DNA of 64,000 nucleotides, from assembly GCA_029204225.1 (NCBI GenBank), contig CM055097.1, positions 6,777,676 through 6,841,675 of the forward strand, given 5' to 3'. The notes under the pieces were generated by a model, which saw only the letters and a list, made by a program, of their open reading frames with translations, was not told the DNA's origin and searched no databases. This DNA comes from Diphasiastrum complanatum. Taxonomy: Eukaryota; Streptophyta; Lycopodiopsida; Lycopodiales; Lycopodiaceae. Positions 1 through 11,800 of the stretch are shown here, piece by piece. Within the stretch, counting starts at the first letter, position 1, and each line of letters begins with the position of its first letter. The position numbers and the translations under genes were made by a program.

Positions 1-51
1 TTGTGAAAACTGAAGATGTAAATGTTCACAAATCTATCTAGGTTGATGCAG

Positions 52-3000
52 GTTGGTATATTATTGGAGCAAAGGGTACGACAATATGTTTTCCCAGTAT
101 TGGGTTTTGTTATTCTTTACTCCAAACTTCCCCACAAGGTATGATCTATGTTTATTATAGGCTATCTTTACATGAATATTATAATGCAAATGAGAACCAT
201 ATTTATGATGCCATCAGAATAGGCTAAACAAAATCTAGCATGAACGAATTGCTCCTTAGTAGTCACTAAAGATAAAGTAGTTGATGCATTCAAAGCATAA
301 GCATCTTGAAATTATAAGTTTTATTTCTTGATTTTGCCAAGCATAAGATATATGGAGCCATCTCATTGTTAGCTCATGTATCATGGCCAATGGAATGCTA
401 TTGACTCATAATTTCTTCACTTCTCCTTATAGTGATTTGCTTTAAGTTTGTTGACAATCATAGTTATGATGCCCTGTTCAATATATTCTTTTAGAAGTCA
501 AAGAGACAAGCATTATAAGCTGCCATAGTTGTCCAGAAACGCGTTTCTGGGAGCAGAATCTGAAAAAAAAAACAGAATATGTAATCTTTTTTTCCATCAA
601 ACTGATATTTGAATAGCCTAGTTGGACTACTTTGTGATGCTTTTGATCATTTAAGTTGTTCGTGCTATTCATTTATGAGCAAATGATGTATGTAAAAAAT
701 AAGAGCACCCTCAGATTTTCCCAAATCCGACTATAGGTATTAGTTAGTATTTGTACTTCGGGGAAGACCGTGATTTTGGGGTGTTGTGTAGGTGAGACAG
801 ATGATTTCAAGAAAGTGTCTAGAGATGAGAGATGCTAATATTTTATGGGTCAATGAGTGGAGCCATATAAATGATGTGTCTGTTATCTCAATCACCTTGC
901 AGAGTATGTGGAGCAAAAGAAATTGGTGTATGTCTAGAAAGTTGTCAGATTGGAGTAGGGAAGAGGCCAGTAGAAAAGGGTAGATTAGAGCACATTTATT
1001 TTAAATCACAGACTAGTGAGTGGTCATGACTCACTATAGTCCAGTGGTTCACCAGGCACCTAAATTGAATTGTTTTTTTGGTAGATCAAGATGCAGTGAC
1101 ACAGCCAGAGGCCACCACATCACACCCCCCGGTTGCCTTCCACTCACCCCTCGCTTCCCATGGAGAGGATAGAACTGCAGATGGTGTGGGATCGACACCA
1201 CCTCCGGTCGCCGTGACCATACCAGCACCACAACATCCAGCATCCGAAGGGTAGAGATTCGAGTGGACCGTTATGTCGACTGCATTTTGGGATGAGGCAC
1301 GATCTATTGTCGTGGGCCTGCAGGCTATCTACATTGGCCTGCCCCTTACAGATTGAGAGGGTTGCACATTGGGCCTCTGCTATGAGTTCATGGACAGGTT
1401 GGGCGAGCAGCTGCGTCTTTGCACGACCATTAGCCCAAACAGGTATACCGCTTACTATATTGTCCTGTTGCACAACTCTTTAGTACTTACTACTTACTAG
1501 TAACTAATGTTTGAAATTTGAATTGATGAATCCTGATCCCTTGGTTGAGTTCAATATCTAGTTTTTGTGCAATGTGGCTGACCAGTGACTCCTGAGGGCT
1601 CATCATTAAATCATTTAACATTCAAATTTGTCTTGCAGACTTGAGAAGTCCAACACCTCTAGCAGAGTAGGTGGGAGTGGTTTCACCAGCCCTTGCATGC
1701 CATGGCCCACATACTCCATCCACTTTGGAGTGAGGAGCAATACATTGATAGGGAGCTGGAATGCCTATGTCTCCCAAGTTTATCCTGATGTACGCTAGCA
1801 GGATAAGTTACTGGATGAGCTCCATATATACAGGCATGAGACCTTGGAGTGCGTCTCATGAGACCTTTGGATGGCTGGAATGCCTATGTCTCCCAAGTTT
1901 ATCCTGATGTACGCTAGCAGGATAAGTTACTGGATGAGCTCCATATATACAGGCATGAGACCGCCCACTGACGCATTTGAGAGACAGTAACAAATTGACT
2001 ATTACAATTTACTACACAATTAGTCAACTACACTCCTCATGGTGGACCGAGTTCGGGATTGATGTCCCCAAATTGTGCTGCCTTGCCATCAAGTTCCTCT
2101 CATACAACTGCACTGTAGTTGCTTGTGAGAGAAACTGGAGTGTTCATTCCCTTATTCACAGGAAGAAGAGGAATTGACTCTCCTCTGCGCAATTGGAGAG
2201 GTTGGTGTACGTACACGCCAACTTGAGACATTTGGGTAGACTCCAGACCACTGCAGAGCCTATCCAAGTGAGTCATAAATTATAATTTCTAACATGTAGA
2301 TACTAGATACTAGATACTAGATAGTAGTGTGTACGGTTTTAAGTTTTAACTTTTGTCGGCCCTCTAGATTCTATTTTGATTTCAATGTACATTGTGGCAT
2401 GTGTGTAATGTGTGTAGATCAATCCGGATGAGATTGATGTGGCAAAGGTTCCAGACTTGCCACCAAGAGACCAAGTAGATGAGGATGTGTACGCATTCCT
2501 CCATCAGGAGGTCATGCAGTGGGAAGTTGAGAAATTAGGATTTAGCTCTTACTACTGGGTTGACGTTGCTTGAAATACATTTTTGAACTGATTATTGTAA
2601 TTTGTGGGTAGTAATACGTTTGTCAATCCTTGTGTGTAGGACCTGTCACTTGAGCAGCACGCAGGAGGAGGGCAGGAGAGGGTACAAGTTGTCGTGCTCA
2701 CAACCCTAATGACGAGTCTGAGCCTGAGGCATCGTCAGGGGTCCTCAGAGGAGTTTGAGGAGAGCGAGGGTGAGGATGAGGGGCATCATACCTCTGCCTC
2801 CAATGAGGACTTCTGTCCCTGGTATTTGAGAGGAGACCACAACAGGCTCCTCCTACTCGGAGGAGGCTCAGAGCTAGGAGAGCTTAGAGTGTAGATTAGT
2901 TACTAGTAGATAGTACGATGAGCTGTTTACATATCATTGGAGATGTGGCATTACACTGGACTCATAAGTATTATGGATTCTGAACTTTGAAGATAGTAGA

Positions 3001-3425
3001 CTGATATCATGGAAAGTCGATTATCTAATATCAATATTGAGTTAAAAGTTTTACAATTTTGATTTCAATATTTATGCAGCGAGTAGAGCAGAAAGAAAAA
3101 TACTAGAAACTATAGCTGTGCATGAAAGTTTGCCAACGAGCAGAACACAGCGAAAGAGCAGAATGTCATTCCGCCAACGAGCGAGACACTGACGATCTCG
3201 CTCTAAAAACTAAACTGATAATACAGTAGCTCTATTTTCACGCATCTCCTTGTCTTGTGCTGTCAATTTGCCTTGATTGCTAGAATAGAATGTGTTCTGT
3301 GATGTGTAGTCGCATGTCTGGGATCCTGTAAACAACTTCCGCACAAAAAGAAAATTCAAAGACACAAAATTGTTCGCAAATAAGAAGACGAAGATGAAAA
3401 AGAAAACAGCCTCGCTTCCGCGACA

Positions 3426-3489
<64 letters not shown>

Positions 3490-5084
3490 TTCTCTTTTTC
3501 TCAGCAGAGACATGGTGTCCAGGCTTATTTAGAGATACTTGGAGTGACATCTCGCGTTTGCAGATTCACATGCTTAGCCGGATGATTTGGGCCAAGCAGT
3601 CCGTTCCTCACGAGATTATTTTTGCAGAGTTTGCTTCTCCCCCAATGATTGTAGAGGCTATTTTTAGGATCATCACATTTATTTACAGAGTCTCAGAGCT
3701 TGATTCTTCCAGATACATGGTAGTGCGGTCAATAGTGCTTTCTCCCACTGGGTTTTATGTGACATATCCCCTTCATAAAGCTCGATAATTCTTCTTTGTA
3801 ATTCAATTTTCAAACGTGATAGATTTTAGGTCCATAACATACGTGGTTCACTCACTTGAAGAGCTTTCTTCCAGACTCTATAGGCTCTCCTTATCATTGG
3901 TTTCATTCACAACTACCTCTGGGAAATCTATGTTCCATCTCATTCACATGATAATTTCAATGGCATGATCCCTATGATAGAATTAGCTTCCTATTGATAT
4001 TATTGACTAACGACTGCCTCAGAGGTCCATGCTGCAAGAGAGAAAAAGTATACATGCATTAGTCTTTTTTTTCAAAAACATTGTGTATGATAAAGACCAA
4101 TACTAAGCAAATATAATATACCTCCAAAACCACATTAGGCTCCTCAACATGCTTTCCAAACTTCCACAAATGTTGTGCCACAATTCTTCTTGGGAATTTT
4201 AAATCCTTTGCATTGCTTACAATCACAATATATCTTTTTGTTGTACTCTTTTTGATACTAATTTCATGTAACAAACATAAGAATGGTTAGCTTGTTGATG
4301 CAAAAAATGATTTGCATGACAATTAATCTGTTCTCAAATTTTTAATAATTTCAAATATATAGTACCGTAGTTCTTTGTTGAGTTCGAGTGCCAGAACTTG
4401 ATGACGATGATCTTCTCGCACTTTGGCTGGGCAGCGGGCTAAGTCCTCGTGATTTCAGTATGCTTCGGACTTTCTACATAGCTGGGGATTATCTATTTCT
4501 GACCTCCCAAATGGGACTCATACGTTCATTCGCCAACAGATCTACAGAGCATAGATACACACTGTCTGGTCTCACCTGGATCCACCATCAGGAGTTAAGC
4601 TTCAGTTCTATCACACTCACTTTCTTCACCTTGATGCTTCAAGACTTCTCGTCAAAGATCTTCTCTTCTGTCAGATGATCAGGATGTTGACCACAGCCAG
4701 CCACATACTACACTTTTCTTTCAGAAAAGAGTTAGGGATGATACTTCGGACAGTGAGATTGACATTCCAGCTCGACGACCGAAGCTTTAGCTCGACCTTC
4801 CAGATCCAGAGTTCGCCACCAGAGGCCTCCTTGTGCCTCACGCTAGATCACACAGTTTTTCTCTCTTAGTTAGTAGGTATTATGCCTCCGCGTAGCTGGT
4901 GGTTAACCTACTGCTTTTGTACCCTCACCATAGCTGGAGGTTAAGCTTTGGTTTTATTTCCGGTTTATTTCTGTTTTATTCTATGTTTTAGCTGATAGCG
5001 GCATGGACAATGCTCTTTTCTGATGTACTTTTTCTTTGTCATATGTGCCCAAGGGCACTCTGTAGACATTAATATATTCTATTC

Positions 5085-5163
<79 letters not shown>

Positions 5164-7631
5164 GCACCCATCTCTATCTCCCCACGCCCCTCTGAGTTCA
5201 CCTTCTTCACATCTGACATGGTACTTACGGCCATCAAGAGAATGAAGTCCCATAAAGCAAGAGATATCGAAGACCTTGAATCTGAACTCCTAACCCATGC
5301 TTCCGACCTCCTTGCTCCCACACTAGCCACTCTCCTCAATTCCGCCGTTGTCTCTGGTTTCCCCTCATCCTGGTGCACCAACATCATCCACCCTATTCAT
5401 AAAAATGGTGATCCCATGATCCCTGGTAATTACCGCACTATCATGATCGGACATGTTCTCACGAAGCTCTCTGGTACCATACTCCAGTCTGCAGTGAGTT
5501 CAGAGGCGGAAGCTCGGAGATTACATGCATTGGGGCAGGCAGGTTTCCGATCTCATTATTCTACCACTGACCATATTTTTACACTTCGAGCCTTGATCGA
5601 GGAAGCTAAGTACAGGAAAGAGAGGGTTTACTGCTGTTTTGTAGATTTCAGGAAGGCCTTCGATTCTGTACCACGCTCCCTGCTCATTCAGAGACTTCGT
5701 GACCTTGGTTTCTCCACAGATATTGTTTTAGCAGTGATGGCTCTTTATGAGAAGGTCTTGGGATGTTTCCGACATAGCAGTGGCTTATCTGATCACATTT
5801 GGAGCACCATTGGGGTGAAACAGGGGTGTTCTCTTTCACCGGTTCTCTTTGGATTGTATATTGATGAGTTAGAGCGAGTCATCTCACAGTGTGGCGGGGG
5901 TGGCTGTAGACTTGGCACCATTCTGATTGCTATTCTCCTTTATGCGGATGATGTAGTACTAGTATCCCCGACCAGAGAGGGTTTGCAGAGGCAGCTGGAT
6001 TGTTTACAGGGATTTTGTACCAGATGGGGGTTGGGGGTGAACACTGCGAAGACCAAGGTTATGGTCTTCAACACTTCTCGAGCCTTCATGCAGCTCCAGG
6101 AGCTCATCTTAGATGGACAGGCCTTAGAGGTAGTTTCCTCTTATACCTATTTGGGGATACTCTTCTCTGGTCCTACCTTCAGCATGCGGCAAGCTGCCAC
6201 CACCCGACTTGGGAAGGGGCATTCCTCTCTTGTTCAGCTTGAGCGGTTCTGTTTCAGGAAGCTCATCCGAGATGTTCGCAGTAAGTGTAGACTCTTTGAT
6301 ACTATTGTCACCCCCACAGCCTTATATGCAGCAGAGACATGGTGCACCGGCCTCCCTTCATCACACTGGGCCAGCATTTCATGATTGCAGACCACCATGT
6401 TAGCCCGTATGATTCGGGCGAAGCCCTCGGTTCCACATGAGATCCTTCTTGCAGAGTTTGCCGTTCCACCCATTCAGATATATGTCGCGTTCCAGCTTAT
6501 CACATACATTCAGAGAATCCAGGCGCCCGATGAGGATATGAGATATACACAGACAGCACTGGTCTCCTCACACTTTCTTCATGACCAGGGCTATCGACTA
6601 TCGTGGTTCTCTCAGGCATCCCATTTCCTCCTTGAGTCATTTGGTATCTCCATTACAGAGCTCCCCTCAGGTACTCATCAGTATATCAGGCGCATCTTAT
6701 ATCGGGCATATCTCGACCGCACTTGGGGGCGACAGCTTGGGGTGAAACCCGGCTACTACTGGACTCATTTTATTGAGCTTGACATAGCATGGGTCCCGGT
6801 CTTACCGCATTATTTGGACTCGAGACTATCACATTGCCTCAGATTTACATTGGGACAGCTCCGTGTATCATCACATCAGTTGGCTATTGAGACTGGTAGA
6901 TTCCAGGGTACCCCGAGAGAGGAGCGGATTTGCCAGTTATGCTCTTTAGAGGAGGTGGAGTCAGAGGAGCACTTTATCTTTAGGTGCCCGGTATATTACG
7001 AGATCAGAGGGAGATACCACTGTTTGTTCCGAGACACACCTGTCACTTTACGATCGCTCATAGCTTATGAGGATTCCTGATGCGCGGCACTCATGATACG
7101 AGAGATGTTTATACTACGACAGGATTTGTATCAGACAGCCCAACCGAGTCAGGTTTCTCAGCCTCAGATCACTTCTTTCTTCTCCAGGAGGAGAGGACGT
7201 TTTGATGACGGTGACGATGATGATGATGACCTACTTGCCCACAGAGACCAGAGACAGCGTCCCACACATACCCATGTTGCAGCACGAGCTACTCGACCTA
7301 TCACGAGGAGACCTCTTCATCCTTTCAGACGACGTCAGAGACCACCAGTGGCCCTTCATGCCACAGGCCGTATTACATCCTTCTATATCATCAGCACCAG
7401 CAGGACAGGACTAGATGATAACGTCATATCTCACTCATGACTGTTAGCAGTATACATGCTCCCACATGTTTCTAATAGCATCACATCTATTTCAGTTTAT
7501 AGCTTTAGCTCTAGATTGCTACTTTGTTACTGTTTTGGAGACGTTTCATACGCTCCTATGGTTACCACATACTTGACATGTACATTTACTAGTCTTATAT
7601 GCCTTTTGGCATGGAAAAGACATTAATAAAG

Positions 7632-7665
<34 letters not shown>

Positions 7666-8781
7666 CTCTCTCTCTCTCTCGCCATGCCTCCTCGCTGAAG
7701 ACCCCCCCCACTCATCTTGGATCAGCTGCAAGGTAGGCAGTGCTACTTGATGATGGGGCAGTATTGGCCTACCTCACAAGTAGTAGTGCTACCTTTACTA
7801 GGCACTGGGGTTATTGAGGCAGCACTGCTGCCAATGATGTTAGCAGTGTTGCCTATTGTTGCCACTGTTTCTGAAACCCACCCTCTCTTCTCTCCTTTCC
7901 TATTGATCCCAAAACCCGCTCAGCTCCTATTGTACTGATCCTTTAGACCTCTTGAAAGCCTTTGAATAATTTGTCTTTACATATCTTGATCAACTAGGGA
8001 TTGAATTCCGCACCATGAAGAAGGATATGTTGCAGCTCCACGTAATAATCCAAACAATGTCTAAAGACCGTGATAAATGTGGGCCAGGATGAGAAACACT
8101 AGGCAAACAAAGGGAACCGATTCTCACCATGACAAAGCTCCAGGAGTTGGAGAATAAAATTGAGAAACATCAAGAAGAAGCATTATCATGGGCAACAGTC
8201 CTAAAAAGGATTTTGGTAAGCGATCTACACATATGTCATCCTTTATTTCAACCATGGTTGCAAGCAGATTCAAATCGGCCGATTCGATGCGATTCGAACT
8301 GATTCAAACCACCTAGCTGGGTTCGAATCGGGGGCCGATTTGAACCATTTGTTGTTGGTTTTTTTTTGTGCAAAAAACGGTTAGAACCGGTTCAAACCAG
8401 TTCAGTATGGTTCAGTGGTTCGAACCGCAGTTCGATGCAACTATGATTTCAACCACTTTATGAAAAGACACTCTGTGAGCAGAAGATACATGATATTCGA
8501 GTTCGTGGTATTCCGGATTCACGAAATACTGAAAATGAAGCCAAGCAATTTTTAGAATCATTGCAAAGGTTTAGAAACTGCTTGGATAATGCTAATTTGG
8601 TTATTCGTTTAGAATTCCGTAACATGGCATTACACCAAAGAGCTAAGTTGCGTGAACCCAAAATCTTTATGGACAAAGACTTAACTTATATTCAGGTGGA
8701 TGAACGCCGCAAAGTTATCCAGGAGGCTAAGGCTACAGGTAGATATGTGGCATGCCTATTACAGAGATATCGAGGGATCTC

Positions 8782-8837
<56 letters not shown>

Positions 8838-11800
8838 AGAAACGCGTTTCTGAAATTTAAAAAAAAATTCCAGAAACGTGTTTTTTTTTTTTTGGTTTTT
8901 TTTGGGGCAATATGGGTATCAAATGAAAGCTCTAATTAAGAGCATAATTACTGTGTAATTAGCCGATTGTTTCGGGTGCAGGATGGTCCAGTTCAGGTGC
9001 ATAAATCCATGCTGGGTTCTGTCAAGGATAAAAATTCAAAACTAACTTCTAGCCTGTTCGTTACGATCACAGATGGTCCCAGTAAGTGTGTTTTCGCTCA
9101 AGGAGTTGGAAGGCCAACCCTGCCGTTGGAGGGCGTTGCCCCCAAACTCCCCACCGGGCGGCTACCTTCCCCCGGACCCCTTGTTTCTCAGGGGGCTACT
9201 GCCCTCCGAACCCCCGTTTCTCAGGGGGCTACCGCCCCCCGAACCCCCTGAGCATTTATTGAAAACCAGAGCAAATAACAACCAAATAGCTATTGAAAAT
9301 AAGATTTCTTTGTGCCCCATCTACTGCACTTTTGAGAGGCAAAACGTTGGTTTGACCATTGATCCCCTAAAAAAATTTCAACACGCAGTTTTAGAAACGC
9401 GTTTCTGGGCATCTATTAAAACTGTGAAATCAAAAAGCGCACTTGTACTTATCAAATTCAAGCCCTACACATTGCTTAGAAGCTCCTTATTGTAGCCATA
9501 GGAGGACCATAGATTCAAAAAGTTTCATAAGATGATGCAAAAAAGTGTGAAGTAGATGAAGTATGGAAAATTGTCGAAAACTAAAAGAGTAGAAAGTGAA
9601 TACTTACTTATCAACCTCAATAGTGTAAAGTGTAATATACGTGCCCTTTTATATGAAGATGAATCATATCAAAAATCTTCGCAAAAATGTTGAAAGAAGT
9701 ACAAAAGTGATAACACTAACAAACACAAGTGAAATGGTAATTTTTAGCACCCTACATTCTACTCATAGATGCAGCGAATCGCGATTCGCTGGTTTTGCGA
9801 TTCGCGAATCGCGATTCGCTGCAAAGAATCGTTGCCAAAAAAAATAATATTTGTGCATTTCGGGCCTGGGAGGGAGAGGGAGAATCAGAGAGCGTGGGAG
9901 TTAATACACCTAAACTGGACCATCCTGCACCCAAAACAGTCGGCAAACTACATAGTCATAATGCTCTCAATTAGAGCTTTCATCTGATACCCATATTGCC
10001 TAAAAAAATTTCAAAATTTAAAAAAAAAAAAATTGATTCTGCATGATTTTCTGAAAAACCCGAAACGCGATTCTGATCGCGATTCTGAACCGTGACTCAG
10101 AATCACGGTGCATGTATGATTCTACTACACAAAAATGGATAAAAATTTAAATATTCGTGGGTACCCAATAGAGAGGACTTTGATGAGCCTAACATATTCA
10201 ATAACTACAAGGAAAGCAATAGCCAAAAAACAACAGTGAGGTTTTTCTCCTCACAGCATGAAAAACAAAAGATAGGGAAACTAGTGCCAACGGAGTGTTG
10301 TCATAGACCAATTTGCAAGCTAAGTAGTAGTATCAGAAAGAATAGTAGATAAGCTACAAGAATTGCATTTTGATCAATGAATAATAGTTTGACAATGGTA
10401 ATAAGATAGTATAAGCTAAGACTAAGCTACTCTTACTAAAGCATCTTCACTAATGAGGCAACATGCTTGTTTATAGTTGCTAGGGAGTCCACATGTTTAG
10501 GGCAGCACCCACTATTATGAACACAATCCACATTGATATTAATGAATCATAGAAGATCTAAAATAAGCGCAATAGCATTCTCCTAAAAAGAAGGCTTGAG
10601 TACATCAATGGCTAAAACTTAGCAATGATGTTTCCGACGAAGGGCTCAAGAAATACCATCATTCAAAAATCTACATACAAAATGAGATGCAAACTCTAAG
10701 AGATACTGATCAAACATGAACCAAAACATAAAATATATAGACAGTATGTAGGCTCTCCTATTGAAACGTCCAAATACTTGGGCAATTTAATTCACAACTT
10801 AGGTTTTGGAGGGAAAATAGTGTGCCCTCTAGTTACGAATCCAAAATAGCTGGGGGCCCTTGACCAGTCCAGAATATAGGTGCTCAAGAAGGGCCTTCAG
10901 GCTCTAGAAAGGGGGCCCATGCCCAACATATGAACAAAAAGAGCATGGTGAGGCGAGTCATAGCTTCACCTTTTGGGGACCCTACATGACCAAATGACTG
11001 AAGAGATTGACCAAGTTCCAAGTCATACTTAATAATAGTCCAAGAACTTAGGGCCCAAATTACTATACATAAATGGCCCATAATCGAAGGAATCATACCT
11101 AAACACATATTGCAATTTTTTTCAGTGTAGTTAATCCAGATGCTAAATTCTATTTGGCTGACTAAATAAGCAATGGTTCTTTTACTAGACCAAATATTAA
11201 AGTATTGTAGGCCATTACGACCACCAGATTGTTATGGATCATTATGACCACCACATGGTTATGCAAGTCAGACATCTGAAGGCTTACATCCACACACTTT
11301 CATTCAGAACTTGAACTCAAGTTGAGGATGCCATGGGAAAGTTAATAGGTGCTCTTGTAAACATTTAGCTAGCATACATAAACCCAGCTCACAATTTTTT
11401 GCCTTTTTTAAACTTGAACAATTTTTTGCCTTTTTTAAACTTGAACTCAAGTTGAGGATGCCATGGGAAAGTTAATAGGTGCACTTGGACATTTAGCATA
11501 CGTAAACCCAGCTCGCAATGTTTTGCCTTTTTTTCCATCAAGATTCAAAAACGTAAGATAGCCTTTCACTGTAAAGGAGGGTTAATATCATATACCCTCA
11601 ATGCTTCACGGCTAGACTCTTTGAATCCTTTGGTACTTTTAATGCTACCTGTTTAAGTCAGGAGACTTGGATGCTTGTCAAATGGATGCTTGTTGAAAGG
11701 GTCCCTTGATTCTATATCGATTCCTCTTTGTTGAAACCACTTAATCTAGATGCCATTGAAAACATGGCTATAATAGGATTTTACCTTCAGGTTCCTGGCC

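Noticed and set aside
3280-3550. Arg/Glu-rich and Ser/Leu-rich frames
   Set aside because: Both strands of a CT repeat; no gene.
5023-5160. Apparent N-terminal extension of the LINE ORF through the CT run
   Set aside because: Poly-Ser/Leu translation of a microsatellite; homology to RT starts only after 5160.
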